From an uncultured Pseudomonadota bacterium (GTDB lineage: Bacteria; Myxococcota_A; UBA796; CAJQPC01), in the NCBI GenBank assembly GCA_913060515.1, contig CAJXRZ010000015.1, positions 1 to 64,000 of the forward strand: DNA of 64,000 nt, read 5' to 3'. Each line of letters starts with the position of its first letter. The stretch's first letter is position 1. Of this stretch, positions 25,363 to 34,249 are shown piece by piece. A program made the translations under genes and the position numbers. The notes under the pieces are model-generated. The model did no database searches. It was not told the DNA's origin and saw only the letters and a list, made by a program, of their open reading frames with translations.

Positions 25363-26280
25363 CTACTTGGGCGGGGCCGAGGAGCCACCGGGAGGCGGTG
25401 GGGTGTGGCTGCCATATCGGTGCCACACCGGCCCCCCATTGTCCATCTCCTCCCCCACGCCTGGCAGGATCTCCCGCAGGTAGCCGGCAATACCCATCTC
25501 TTGATGCCAATGCCGCGGGTAGCCCAAGGCGACCTCCTCGAAGCGCACGCCGTCGCGCCAGTCGGTGGCCCGCATGTGCAGGTGACCACTGACAACAGCC
25601 TTGGCGCGAAAGCGTGTGTGCCAGTCGGTGGTGGCCACCGTGCCGCACCACGGCGTGAAGCGGGCGACCTTCTTGGGCAGACGCACCAGATCCCGTCGCA
25701 GCGGCCAGTGGGCAACCAGGACGCTCTGGGCATCCGCAGGAAGCTCAGCCTCCATGCGGGCCTCGCTCTCTTGGACGCGCGCCGCACACCAGCTCTGGAG
25801 GTCCGGGTATGGCTCCGGATGCCAGAGGCGCTCATCGGTGGAGATGATGAACTCTTCCCGGGCCCACTTCTTGGCCTGCTCCGGGGTCATCCCCTCCGGC
25901 CCCATGCTGTAGTCAATGCCCACAAAGAGCGGCACGAGCCAGAGGCTGGGGTCCCAAGGCAGCGCCCGGTAAGGACACTCAGGCGTGATCACGCCGCGCT
26001 CTTGGCACACTTGAACCAATCGGGTGTACCTGGCCCGACCTCGCAGGCGAGACTCACAGCTCTTGTGGGTCCAGAGCTCGTGGTTTCCGGGCACCCAGAC
26101 CACCTGCGCGAAGCGCTCGGCGAAGAGATCCAAACAGAAACGAAGCTGCTCGAGGGTCTCCCCGATGTCCCCGACGAGCAGCACCCAGTCTTGGGGGTGC
26201 GCCGGGATCTGCTCCAGGGCTTCGCGGTTGGCTTTGTAGCCGATGTGCAAATCGGAGATGGCCCAGAGGCGAGGTGTCAT
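25363..26280 (-). CDS. Calcineurin-like metallophosphoesterase
   Basis: The protein has 305 residues from ATG 26280. The full metallophosphoesterase motif set is visible: DLH (10-12), GD (37-38), GNHE (65-68), VLVAHWP, and GHLH near 238. The metal centre should therefore be intact. The Gln/His-rich middle and the Pro-rich tail (HTPPPPGGSSAPPK) are not informative about substrate. The family includes nucleases, protein phosphatases and nucleotide phosphohydrolases, and none can be preferred. It is cytoplasmic. The TIGR03790-like gene ends 9 nt upstream of its start on the same strand. Confidence 0.92.
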   Translation of the reverse strand: MTPRLWAISDLHIGYKANREALEQIPAHPQDWVLLVGDIGETLEQLRFCLDLFAERFAQVVWVPGNHELWTHKSCESRLRGRARYTRLVQVCQERGVITPECPYRALPWDPSLWLVPLFVGIDYSMGPEGMTPEQAKKWAREEFIISTDERLWHPEPYPDLQSWCAARVQESEARMEAELPADAQSVLVAHWPLRRDLVRLPKKVARFTPWCGTVATTDWHTRFRAKAVVSGHLHMRATDWRDGVRFEEVALGYPRHWHQEMGIAGYLREILPGVGEEMDNGGPVWHRYGSHTPPPPGGSSAPPK

Positions 26281-26289
26281 GCGCGAGGC

Positions 26290-27837
26290 TTATCGCCTTC
26301 TGACGCTGCGCAGGGCCAGCAGAGCAAGGATCCAGAGTCCGCCACCCGATCCACCGCAGCCACCACAGCCGGGCTCCGGTCCTGGCGCGCCGCTGTCCAT
26401 CGTGTCCACAAGCTCCGGCTCCTCCACGGTGACGGTGCCCGACCACCAACCTTGCACCCCGGGCTGAACCGGGAAGCCTTCCAGATCCACGTCTTGGGCC
26501 AGCGCCACGATCAGCAGCGCCTGGGTCTCCCCAATCTCCCCTGGGGGGATGAAGAAAGGCTCCTCTCCCGCAAGGGTCTGCACCCGCTCGCCATTCACGA
26601 ACACACGCAGCTCAGCGATCCCTTGTCCATGCGAGGCCACCAGCTCCACGGCCTGTCCCGCCGGCCAGCTCAAGGGCGCCTCTACCACCGGACGCTCCGC
26701 CCACGGCGCCATGAGGGGATCGCCAAGATACAGGTTCTTCCAATACAAAAACTGCTGACTGTAGAGCGAGGCCTCGCCGTAGCTGTAGCCGGAGACCAGC
26801 ATCGCCAGCAGGCTGGCGTTCGGGAAGCAGTGGTTGTAGGGCTCATCGACGGTGCCATGGGCGGCGCTGGCCCCGGCCCGAATGAAGCGCGCGATGGAGG
26901 TCTGCTGCTCGGAGGGGCAGCCCTCGCCCTCGCAGAAGTTGTTGGGGTGCGCGCCGTAGCTGGTCAAGTTGCCCACAAAGGCGCCCGGCTGGAAGCTCAA
27001 GTCCGCGCTCTTAAAGTCCGCCGTTCCGGTCATCAGGCTGGCCAGGTCCTCGGCCACAAGGGCCCCATCGAAGGGGCTCTGCCACGAGACAAGATCGGGC
27101 AGCAGTCTAGAGAGCAGCTCGCACTCCGGGTCACGGGGTGCCCGCGCGCCCGAGCCCGCCAAGCAGAGCACTTCTCCAGAGGGAACCTGCGCATCCGAGG
27201 CCACCGAGCGCTCGATCAGCGCCTGGGCATCGCCGTAGTCAAAGCCGTCCAGACGGGAGACGACGAAGAGCTGCCCGTTGAAGTCGAAGCCCGGGAAGCT
27301 TCCGGCGCTCTGGCGCTCAAAGGCTCCGGGCCAAGGCTCGGCCTCTGAGAGGGCCAGGGTGGCCGCATAGTAGGACATCTGGTCGTGATCAAAGGCCTGT
27401 TCACCCTGCCAACGGGCAAAGGGGTAGATCGGGGAGCGCACGCCAAAGGAGCTGCCCGCTTGGCCTTGAATCAGGCTGCCGCCCGACTCCAGATCGTGCA
27501 CCTGTAGGAAGGCCTGCAAACTCACCGAGCCGCCCGAGATGGCGACCCGCACGGGCAGGCCGCGTACGAGCAGCAAGGCGTCGATCTCTTCGGGGTCCGG
27601 CAGGGCCTGCAAGCAGGCATCCAGGTGGACGCGCAGCGCTTGGGCCTGCTCCAGGGTCAGCTCCAAGGCCTCCCCGTCTACATCGGGAATCTGGCAGTGG
27701 TGCCCTGCTGGCAGCTGCCGGGCGTCTTGGTACGCGACCCCCAGGGCCACTGACTCGGGCACCTGAGCGTTGGAGAGCACCAGCACGTCGGCCGGACCGA
27801 GGCCAGCAGCAGCGATTGAGATCCAGGCGAGATGCAT
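26290..27837 (-). CDS. TIGR03790-like secreted protein with MYXO-CTERM-like tail
   Basis: The protein has 515 residues from ATG 27837. It has a signal peptide (MHLAWISIAAAGLGPA), then DVLVLSNAQVPESVALGVAY and LLLVRGLPVRVAISGG, which match the TIGR03790 family of exported proteins. A caspase-like or peptidase-like fold has been suspected for such families, but I see no certain catalytic pair. A beta-sandwich domain follows (about 395-480). The C-terminus PGCGGCGGSGGG, a hydrophobic helix and RSVRRR is a MYXO-CTERM-type sorting tripartite, implying surface anchoring by a rhombosortase-like system and supporting a myxobacterial origin. Confidence 0.82.
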   Translation of the reverse strand: MHLAWISIAAAGLGPADVLVLSNAQVPESVALGVAYQDARQLPAGHHCQIPDVDGEALELTLEQAQALRVHLDACLQALPDPEEIDALLLVRGLPVRVAISGGSVSLQAFLQVHDLESGGSLIQGQAGSSFGVRSPIYPFARWQGEQAFDHDQMSYYAATLALSEAEPWPGAFERQSAGSFPGFDFNGQLFVVSRLDGFDYGDAQALIERSVASDAQVPSGEVLCLAGSGARAPRDPECELLSRLLPDLVSWQSPFDGALVAEDLASLMTGTADFKSADLSFQPGAFVGNLTSYGAHPNNFCEGEGCPSEQQTSIARFIRAGASAAHGTVDEPYNHCFPNASLLAMLVSGYSYGEASLYSQQFLYWKNLYLGDPLMAPWAERPVVEAPLSWPAGQAVELVASHGQGIAELRVFVNGERVQTLAGEEPFFIPPGEIGETQALLIVALAQDVDLEGFPVQPGVQGWWSGTVTVEEPELVDTMDSGAPGPEPGCGGCGGSGGGLWILALLALRSVRRR

Positions 27838-27850
27838 GGACCGCAGGGTA

Positions 27851-28114
27851 CTACTTCACCTGGTTGACGCTCTGATCGATCTCGACGTTGAAGTCGCTTC
27901 GCAGGGCAATCATGGGCGCGAACTCGGCCCGGCGGGACTCACTGATCAGCGCGTTCCCGGGCTTGACCACCTCTCCGTCGACCTCGACCCCGGTGAAGGT
28001 GATCTCGGTCTCGGCGGCGTAGGTCACCTCAGGCTCAGGGGTCTCATCCTGTGCCAGCGCAGGGGCTGCAAACGCGAAGGAGAGGGCGAGGAGGGAGAGG
28101 GCTTTGGTCGGCAT
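27851..28114 (-). CDS. Small secreted protein
   Basis: The protein has 87 residues. ATG 28114 is chosen because it begins a clean signal peptide (cleavage after FAFAAPALA) and has GGAG 7 nt upstream; the longer frame from 28288 crosses the divergent gene. The mature part is acidic, with TFTGVEVDGEVVKPGNALI and FAPMIALRSDFNVEIDQSV. It resembles short conserved periplasmic proteins of deltaproteobacteria, but I cannot name the family. It is divergent from the SGNH hydrolase at 28206 and 13 nt downstream of the TIGR03790-like gene start. Confidence 0.78.
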   Translation of the reverse strand: MPTKALSLLALSFAFAAPALAQDETPEPEVTYAAETEITFTGVEVDGEVVKPGNALISESRRAEFAPMIALRSDFNVEIDQSVNQVK

Positions 28115-28205
28115 GGGGTTGCTCCGTTGGTTGTGAAGACCATGACAAGTGCCCGGCATTCCGGTTCCGGGAAATCTCGATTGAAGGAGGGGGTAGGATT
28201 GGCCC

Positions 28206-29348
28206 ATGCCCTCTCCCAAGAAATGGCTGGCCCGCGGCCTGCTGCTCACCCTCAGCACGGTGGGCGCTCTGCTCCTCTGCGAGGCCATCGCGCGCCAGAT
28301 CGCCCCGAGCAGCGTCTCCGGTGTTCAGGCCGCTGAGTCCTGGGATGCGGACTGCATCCAAGCCAAAGAGGGGCCGGGCTACGGCTGGCGACCCGGCCAA
28401 TGTGGGGCGAACAACGCCGGGTTTTTGGGTGCAGAACGCCCGATGGAGAGAGACCCGGAGATCTTCCGCATCGTGCTCTTGGGGGACTCGATCAGCGGCG
28501 ATGGACGCACAGCAAAGTGGCTGGAGCAGCTTCTCAAAGACCAGCTGAACCGACCGGTTGAGGTGCTGAACTTTGGGGTCTTTGGCTACAACCCCACCAA
28601 CGAGCTGGCGGTGTGGCAGACCCAAGCCAAGCTCTACAACCCCGACCTGGTGATCCATCAGTTCTGCGTGAACGACTACCAGTACACGCCCCTGTTCTTC
28701 GAGCAGGACGGTCAGCTCATGAGCGCGGCCAACCAGAACGGCCAACTCGACGGGGTGCCCGTCGGCCTCTACCAACGCTCCGCCTTGATGCGCTGGGGAT
28801 TGGCTCTGCGTGAACAGAGCCGCGTGATGCCCAACTTCCAGGACCGGGAGCCGGCGATCCGAGAGGCGATGCAGACCCTGGATTCCGAGCTCCAGGCCGC
28901 CGGGATCCCCTGGGTCAGCGTGCTCTACCCCTACCTGGCTGCCCCAGACCAGTGGCGCCAAGAGGACCTCCAAGCCAAGGAAGCCTTCCTGGCCATGCTC
29001 GCCGAGCTCCAGGTTCCGGCAGTGGACCTGGACCCCGCATTTCAGGCCGTGGGCACCGAGCAGCTGCTCATCGCCAACAGCGAGACCGCGCTGGGCCAAG
29101 CCCAAGCAGGCACCCTGCCCGGCCTGGATGCCCAGCAGCGCCAAGCCCTGCTCGCCTCCTCCAAGACCTACTTCCCCAAGGTCATCGAGCAGAACAAGGA
29201 GGTGGATCGCATCCACCCCAACGCCATCGGCCACTTCCTGGCAGCTTGGCACCTGCGCAGCGCTCTGCAGCCCTACCTGCCCGAGGCCAGAGCGCCCCAG
29301 CAGGTGGACCGCCACGAGCGCAAGACCCGCACGCCGGGCCAGCGTTGA
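28206..29348 (+). CDS. SGNH/GDSL-type hydrolase, membrane-anchored
   Basis: The protein has 380 residues from ATG 28206. A signal anchor lies at about 8-30. The SGNH fold is shown by IVLLGDSISGDG (nucleophile Ser95), LNFGVFGYNP (Gly block), HQFCVNDY (Asn block) and DRIHPNAIGH (Asp and His of block V). All catalytic blocks are present, so esterase, lipase or O-acetyl-glycan esterase activity in the envelope is likely. The C-terminal tail is basic. The stop lies 13 nt before the end of the convergent alpha/beta hydrolase gene. Confidence 0.88.
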   Translation: MPSPKKWLARGLLLTLSTVGALLLCEAIARQIAPSSVSGVQAAESWDADCIQAKEGPGYGWRPGQCGANNAGFLGAERPMERDPEIFRIVLLGDSISGDGRTAKWLEQLLKDQLNRPVEVLNFGVFGYNPTNELAVWQTQAKLYNPDLVIHQFCVNDYQYTPLFFEQDGQLMSAANQNGQLDGVPVGLYQRSALMRWGLALREQSRVMPNFQDREPAIREAMQTLDSELQAAGIPWVSVLYPYLAAPDQWRQEDLQAKEAFLAMLAELQVPAVDLDPAFQAVGTEQLLIANSETALGQAQAGTLPGLDAQQRQALLASSKTYFPKVIEQNKEVDRIHPNAIGHFLAAWHLRSALQPYLPEARAPQQVDRHERKTRTPGQR

Positions 29349-29361
29349 GTCCTGAAGCGGC

Positions 29362-30210
29362 TCAGCTGCGGATGCTGTCCATGAAGGCGACCAGGTGATT
29401 GGCCAGGTCCTCGGGGACCTCGCTTGCGGGGCTGTGTCCCCACCCCTCTGGCTGAATGCGCGAGGCGTGCGCCGGCAGGTGGGTGTCGAAGAAGAGACGG
29501 TGCTGCTCCAACAACACCCGCTCCTCTCGGCCCCAGGCGAAGGTGATGGGCATGGCCAGATCCTTCAGGTCGTCCGGGCCAAACATGTCTCGGGCGTCCA
29601 TTGAGCTGACCAGCTGGATGACCGACTCGGAGCTGAACTGCTTGCGGGCCCCCAGGGCGTAGATCAGCCGGGCCCGTGGCGGAGAGGCGAAGCCCATCTC
29701 CACCAAACGAAGGCCATCGCGCAGATCACCCAGGCGAAAGCGCTCGGAGAAGGCGCTGGCTTGGGAGGGGTCCATGGGGGCCCCGGCTGGGGAGCTCACA
29801 AACACACCGCGCACCCGCTGTGGGCGGACTTGCGCCATGCGCAGGCTGAGGTATCCGCCCAATGAGTTGCCAAAGACCACCGCTGGCTGCGGGCTGAGCT
29901 GGTCGACGGCCTGAACCATCGAGCGCACCACACGGTGGCCGTTCATACCCAGGCTCGGGGCCTCGGACAGGCCGTGGCCGAGCAGGTCCGGCAGGATGAT
30001 CTGGGAGACGTGCGGGAGCAGGTGCTCGATGGTGTTCCGGTAGCTGCTGGCGCTGGCGCTCAGGCCATGGATGAGCACCAGGGTTCCCAGGTCCCCTTGG
30101 CCCTGTCCGACCAAGGCGTGTACGCGCCCATGGTCGGTGGGGACCATGCGGCTCTCCAGACCGAGACGCCGGAGATATTGAAGGTTCAACCAGTTGACTA
30201 CCGTTGCCAT
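29362..30210 (-). CDS. Alpha/beta-hydrolase fold protein
   Basis: The protein has 282 residues from ATG 30210. The oxyanion motif LIHGLSASASSY (His48, Gly49) and nucleophile elbow GNSLGG (Ser116) are present. Asp near 240 and His in EGWGHSPASEVPE complete a plausible triad. There is no signal peptide. Substrate prediction is not possible; the family includes esterases, C-C hydrolases and lipases. It overlaps the start of its gene with the end of the DUF983 gene (13 nt), so the two are cotranscribed. Confidence 0.92.
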   Translation of the reverse strand: MATVVNWLNLQYLRRLGLESRMVPTDHGRVHALVGQGQGDLGTLVLIHGLSASASSYRNTIEHLLPHVSQIILPDLLGHGLSEAPSLGMNGHRVVRSMVQAVDQLSPQPAVVFGNSLGGYLSLRMAQVRPQRVRGVFVSSPAGAPMDPSQASAFSERFRLGDLRDGLRLVEMGFASPPRARLIYALGARKQFSSESVIQLVSSMDARDMFGPDDLKDLAMPITFAWGREERVLLEQHRLFFDTHLPAHASRIQPEGWGHSPASEVPEDLANHLVAFMDSIRS

Positions 30211-30650
30211 GGCTCTGCTCTTCGGGCTTCTTTGGGCCGGCGCTCTCTGGCATCGCGCATCTTGTCCAAGAAGATCACGTTGCCCTCGCGTACGGGGTCT
30301 GGGGTCACCATGCCCATGCGGTGCATCAGACCAAAGAGCACGCTCTTAAAGAATCGGTGGCCGATGGCGACCACCAAAAACGCAACCAAGGCAGGCTCGG
30401 CCCAGGAGATGCCCTCGGGACCTAGCTCCTGGTAGCGGTAGAGCATCACGCCAACCGCGCTGCCCAGAGCCAAGAAGACGCTGGCCCCGAGTGCGGCCAC
30501 CCAGGTGCCCTCCATGCGCTCGTGGCGAACGCCGCAGGCTGGACAGAGCTCCTTGAGCCGGTACACGCCTTCGTAGAGCGTGCCCTCGCCACAAGCAGGA
30601 CAGTGGCCGATAAGGGCTCGGCCGACGCTGCGGAGGGTGGTGAGGGGCAT
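30198..30650 (-). CDS. DUF983 membrane protein
   Basis: The protein has 150 residues. ATG 30650 is chosen (MPLTTLRSVGRALIGHCPACG) because it begins at the family's usual start; a longer frame to 30776 adds unrelated residues. Two CxxC pairs (HCPACGEG and LCPACGVRH) form a probable zinc ribbon, and two transmembrane helices follow (about 50-70 and 84-104). This matches DUF983, whose role is not settled. The basic C-terminal tail would be cytoplasmic. It is upstream of and overlapping the alpha/beta hydrolase gene. Confidence 0.85.
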   Translation of the reverse strand: MPLTTLRSVGRALIGHCPACGEGTLYEGVYRLKELCPACGVRHERMEGTWVAALGASVFLALGSAVGVMLYRYQELGPEGISWAEPALVAFLVVAIGHRFFKSVLFGLMHRMGMVTPDPVREGNVIFLDKMRDARERRPKEARRAEPWQR

Positions 30651-30751
30651 GAGGCTTCCGATTTCCTCTAGAGTAGGCGCTGCTTTGAGGCCGTGCGGCA
30701 GAATATCCAAAAGAGGGCGGGGGCGGACAAGGACAGACCCTCGCAAGACGG

Positions 30752-31744
30752 TCATCCCGGCTGTACCGGTCTCCAAGAACGCTCGCGTACCTCTAAGGAC
30801 TGGGTGTCCTGGGAGCCCTCTTCCGTATGTACGCGCACCCGCGTATCGGTGAGAACAGCCTCGGAATAGGGCACACCACTCTCGGCGAAAAGAAGGATAG
30901 ACCGGTGTGTTTGAACGCCCGCGTAGCTCACCGAAGGCAAGGTCCCGCCCTGATTCGAGGCGGCATAGGCGAGGCGAAGGTTGCGCTGGAGCAGCTCGGC
31001 GGTCGCGCTGGGGTCGGTCTCCTCCGCCATGGATACGGCAACACAGGCTCGCCCACCGCAGTCCCGCTCTCCGAGCACCACCACCTTGATCGTCGTCGGC
31101 AGGCGCTCACCGGTGGCGAGCAGAGTCTGCGCCTCGAAGCTGCGCTCGGTGCCCACAACAAAGTCCTGGCCGAGAAGGGCCCCGACGCCTTTGTCCCAAA
31201 GGTTTCGCTGCATGTAGCCGCCGCCACTGCTGGCCACGGCGGCAGGGTCAAGCTGGCTGAGGCGGGGGTCCTGTTCCGGGAAGAGGCTACGCAGCTCGGC
31301 CAGATAGTCCTGGTCGGCGTCCACCCCCAGGAAGCGCCCCTCCGCGCTCAGGCTCCAGTCTGGCGGCTTGGCCAGCAAGGCCTCGGCGAGCACGTTGGAG
31401 GAGCCCTGAAGCTCCGAGGCCTGAGCCCGCAACCAAAGACCGCCATCCCAAGCCTGCGCATGCAGCTCGTATTGACCCTCCAGCACCATCTGCTGATCGC
31501 CCGCGCCGAAGCGCTGGCTGGTCACCCGCTCTTCAACCAGCCAAGCCCCGGACTGAGGAAAGTCGAAGGTGAAGGAGAGGCTCTGCCCTTCTCCCACGAG
31601 CTCCCCGACCTGGACCTGCAGCGGCCCGTGCGCCCCCTGCAAGCTCTGCGCAGCCGAGGGCACGCCGCCGGCGTCATTGGCCGGCACGGGGTTGGGGGTG
31701 TGCGCCGTTTGGCGCGCTGCGCAGCTTAGAAAAATCCAAAACAT
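30752..31744 (-). CDS. Lipoprotein of unknown function
   Basis: The protein has 330 residues. ATG 31744 is chosen because it begins MFWIFLSC, a very short lipoprotein signal with Cys8, and AGGGA lies 5 nt upstream; the 409-codon frame extends into the divergent gene's leader. The mature protein is beta-rich: LSFTFDFPQSGAWLVEERV, LLATGERLPTTIKVVVLG and similar strands. GERDCGGRACVAVSM holds a Cys pair. The pattern of a paired beta domain with a central helical insert resembles outer-membrane lipoproteins of DUF type, but no family is assigned. Confidence 0.72.
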   Translation of the reverse strand: MFWIFLSCAARQTAHTPNPVPANDAGGVPSAAQSLQGAHGPLQVQVGELVGEGQSLSFTFDFPQSGAWLVEERVTSQRFGAGDQQMVLEGQYELHAQAWDGGLWLRAQASELQGSSNVLAEALLAKPPDWSLSAEGRFLGVDADQDYLAELRSLFPEQDPRLSQLDPAAVASSGGGYMQRNLWDKGVGALLGQDFVVGTERSFEAQTLLATGERLPTTIKVVVLGERDCGGRACVAVSMAEETDPSATAELLQRNLRLAYAASNQGGTLPSVSYAGVQTHRSILLFAESGVPYSEAVLTDTRVRVHTEEGSQDTQSLEVRERSWRPVQPG

Positions 31745-31871
31745 AGGAGTCCCTATCCCGCCACAAAGGCGGCCATCGCAAGCCCACTGAGAGGAGTCTT
31801 TGTTCGGGGATGCGATACAGGTACTCTCGCAACCCAGCCCTTGTTCCGATTCCCACTGCAGGAGGTAGCAC

Positions 31872-32417
31872 ATGCTCTTTATGCTCTTGTTCGCTGAAGC
31901 AGTGGATGTCCGTGATGTGGCCACCGCATGGGTCAACCACCACAACCAAGCCATCGAGTTGCTGGACGCCGGAGACTCCAAAGAGGCTCTGGTTCACGCC
32001 AAGATGGCCGCTGACTTGGCCCCAAGCACCCGTCAGAAGAGCGCTTTGGAGGTCTTGGCCATGGCCGCCTCCAGCGAGCACGACGTGGTCACCGAGTGTG
32101 ATGCCCTGGACGCTCTGATGGCCTACGGAAAGCCCAAGTGGGGGCTTTACTGGAACGGCGCCCTGGACGCCCAGAGCCAACAGATGTGGGCCAGCGCCTA
32201 CCGCTACGCTCAGGTGGCCTTTGAGCACGGCACAGACCCCGAGGCGACCGCCCCGCTGGCCTTCTCAACAGCGCTCCGGGTCAATCAGCTGGACCAGGCG
32301 CAGGCCGCCATGGCTCACTTTGAGAACCCATTGGCCAAGCAGGACTTGGCACAAGCCCTGGCTGCGGATGGACGCTGCGAGGAAGCCAAGAAATGGGACG
32401 CGAGCGCCTGCCAATAG
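31872..32417 (+). CDS. Secreted TPR-like protein
   Basis: The protein has 181 residues from ATG 31872, with a strong AGGAGG 6 nt upstream. A short hydrophobic start (MLFMLLFAEA) may be a signal peptide cleaved after AEA. The remainder is helical with tetratricopeptide-like pairs (NHHNQAIELLDAGDSKEALV, MWASAYRYAQVAFEHGTDPE, RVNQLDQAQAAMAHFENPLA). It ends in a Cys pair (GRCEEAKKWDASACQ). It probably mediates protein binding in the periplasm. It is divergent from the lipoprotein at 31744 and convergent with the serine hydrolase. Confidence 0.8.
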   Translation: MLFMLLFAEAVDVRDVATAWVNHHNQAIELLDAGDSKEALVHAKMAADLAPSTRQKSALEVLAMAASSEHDVVTECDALDALMAYGKPKWGLYWNGALDAQSQQMWASAYRYAQVAFEHGTDPEATAPLAFSTALRVNQLDQAQAAMAHFENPLAKQDLAQALAADGRCEEAKKWDASACQ

Positions 32418-32424
32418 GGCTGCG

Positions 32425-33564
32425 CTAGCGGTCTAGGGCGTCGAGCTCGGAGAGCACATCCGCGACCAAGAAGCGGATGGCCCTGGCGCTCATGTCGGTC
32501 TGATCGAATGTGCCCGAGATCACCGCGTCGCTGGCCGGCACGTAGTAGACAAAGCTGCCCGTTACCCCGCTCACACCCACCATCTCAGGCAGGTTTGCGG
32601 TCCCGTAGGTTAGGCGCTTGGGGCGAAGGGCCCACATGCCATAGCCGTAGTCCAAGCCGCGCTGAATCGCATCTTCGGTGTAGTGCTCAAAGAGCGCCCG
32701 TTGGACGGGGTTGCCCGCTTCAAGGGCGCGAGAGAAGGCGACCAAGTCAGCGGTGGTGGTCGCCAAGCCGCCTCCAGCTTGGTCCGCGCTCATGCAGGGC
32801 GCATCGACGAGGTTCACGTCCCCCACCCAGACGCCCGCGATGGGGTCCAGAGCATCCGGGCCGTCCTCCAAGTTGTAGTACCAGGTCTGCTCTAGGCCGA
32901 TGGGTGCAATGACTTGGGCGCGCACCACCTCATGCCAAGGGGCACCCTCGACGGCCTCCAGAACCAGGCCCAGGAGGTCGTAGTTCACATCTGCGTAGTG
33001 AAAGGCCTCTCCTGGCAGGCCGACAGCGGCCCCGTGCTCGCGGGTGTAGTCCAACATCTCCGCCCGACTCCAGCTTCGGTTCGGCTCCTCCAGCATCCGC
33101 TCCAGGATGGACGGCGCGCCGTCCTCTCCCTGCTCTGAGAAGAGGTCTGGGAACCCGCTGTGGTGACTGAGCAGCATCCCCACCTCGATCTCGTCGAGAG
33201 AGGCCCCTTCGGCCAGCGGCAGTCCGGCCAAGACCTCCTCATCCACCCACTCCGTGATGGGGTCATCCAGAGAGAGCGCGCCCTGCTCCGAGAGGGAGAG
33301 CACCGCGGCCGCAGTGAAGAGCTTCCCGACGCTGGCCGAGAGGAAGGGTGTCTCCGGCGTCATCTCTTGCCCGTCTCGGGCCTCCCCGATGGCCAGAGCG
33401 AACTCCAGATCCAGCGCAGGGGCATCCACCCGCAGTGCGGCGTGGCGCACCCCGCGCTTGCCCACCTCCGAGTTCAGAGACTGCGCGATGGACTGCTCAG
33501 CCTCCAATGGGGTTGGCGGCTGACAGGCAACAAAGGCGATGGCCAGGTAGGCAAAGCGAATCAC
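32425..33564 (-). CDS. Serine beta-lactamase-like/D-Ala-D-Ala carboxypeptidase-like lipoprotein
   Basis: The protein has 379 residues from GTG 33564, with AAGGAG 5 nt upstream. Signal MIRFAYLAIAFVAC gives Cys14. The penicillin-binding fold is clear: SVGK (Ser78, Lys81) is the SxxK motif, FHYADVNYDLLG holds the Tyr motif, and a VTGSFVYYVP segment takes the place of the KTG strand. LLSHHSGFPDLF is the usual conserved loop of class C-like serine hydrolases. It may trim peptidoglycan or hydrolyse an ester or amide; resistance activity cannot be claimed. Confidence 0.92.
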   Translation of the reverse strand: MIRFAYLAIAFVACQPPTPLEAEQSIAQSLNSEVGKRGVRHAALRVDAPALDLEFALAIGEARDGQEMTPETPFLSASVGKLFTAAAVLSLSEQGALSLDDPITEWVDEEVLAGLPLAEGASLDEIEVGMLLSHHSGFPDLFSEQGEDGAPSILERMLEEPNRSWSRAEMLDYTREHGAAVGLPGEAFHYADVNYDLLGLVLEAVEGAPWHEVVRAQVIAPIGLEQTWYYNLEDGPDALDPIAGVWVGDVNLVDAPCMSADQAGGGLATTTADLVAFSRALEAGNPVQRALFEHYTEDAIQRGLDYGYGMWALRPKRLTYGTANLPEMVGVSGVTGSFVYYVPASDAVISGTFDQTDMSARAIRFLVADVLSELDALDR

Positions 33565-33610
33565 GGGGTCTCCTTCCTGGCATCTCAGACACCGAAGGGC
33601 ACGCCCCTCG

Positions 33611-34225
33611 CTACTTCATGTCCCAGCTCAAGTTCAACTCGACCAGACCCTTGCAGTCCTGGACAGCCGAAGCGCAGTTCTCGCGCCACTCCCAAGGGAC
33701 CTCGGGCAGCTCCAAGGAGCCGGTGCCGTCCTCGTTGACGGTCACGACGCTGTCTGCGAGCAGCTCGGTGAGCCCAGCGGAGGGCAGGTCGATCTTGCCG
33801 CCCCATTCAGCGGCCTCTCCGGCCTCATCGGGCACTTGGATCTCCCAGGCCAGCTCCGCGCCGGCCTCGGTGAAGGTGCGGGTCTCACCCTCGGCCGGTG
33901 GCGCGGTCAGGCGCAGGTACACATCCAGCTCGCCGTCGGTGACGTAGTCGCCGTCCAGGGAGATGGGTCCGCAGGCGCGCACCACGTAGGCGGGCCAGGC
34001 ATCCGCACGGTTGTCCAGGACCCAGCCGGCGCTCTGGGTGGGTGCGCCGTCGCAGAGGGTGCCGGAGTCTTCCCAGGCGCTGCCTTGGTCCAGCTGCTCT
34101 TGGGTGGAGCCGTCTAGGGTGAATGTGCCGTCGGGTGCAGGGTCCTCGACTGCGGTCATGGTGCTGACCACGCTGCCCTCTCCCAAGATGTTTGAGCCGC
34201 CGCAAGCGAGCATGAACCAGAGCAC
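33611..34225 (-). CDS. Lipoprotein of unknown function
   Basis: The protein has 204 residues. GTG 34225 is chosen because GGAGG lies 5 nt upstream; ATG 34237 overlaps this Shine-Dalgarno. The signal is MLWFMLAC (Cys8). The mature part is acidic and beta-rich: DPAPDGTFTLDGSTQEQL, GELDVYLRLTAPPAEGE and LVELNLSWDMK, with four Cys that could pair. No known family. It lies 46 nt upstream of the serine hydrolase gene on the same strand, so both may form a small unit. Confidence 0.75.
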   Translation of the reverse strand: MLWFMLACGGSNILGEGSVVSTMTAVEDPAPDGTFTLDGSTQEQLDQGSAWEDSGTLCDGAPTQSAGWVLDNRADAWPAYVVRACGPISLDGDYVTDGELDVYLRLTAPPAEGETRTFTEAGAELAWEIQVPDEAGEAAEWGGKIDLPSAGLTELLADSVVTVNEDGTGSLELPEVPWEWRENCASAVQDCKGLVELNLSWDMK

Positions 34226-34249
34226 TCTGACCTCCATCAGACCGCGAGT

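Noticed and set aside
25174-27348. 724-codon plus-strand frame
   Set aside because: It runs antisense to the phosphoesterase and TIGR03790-like genes, both with clear motifs. It is a result of high third-position GC.
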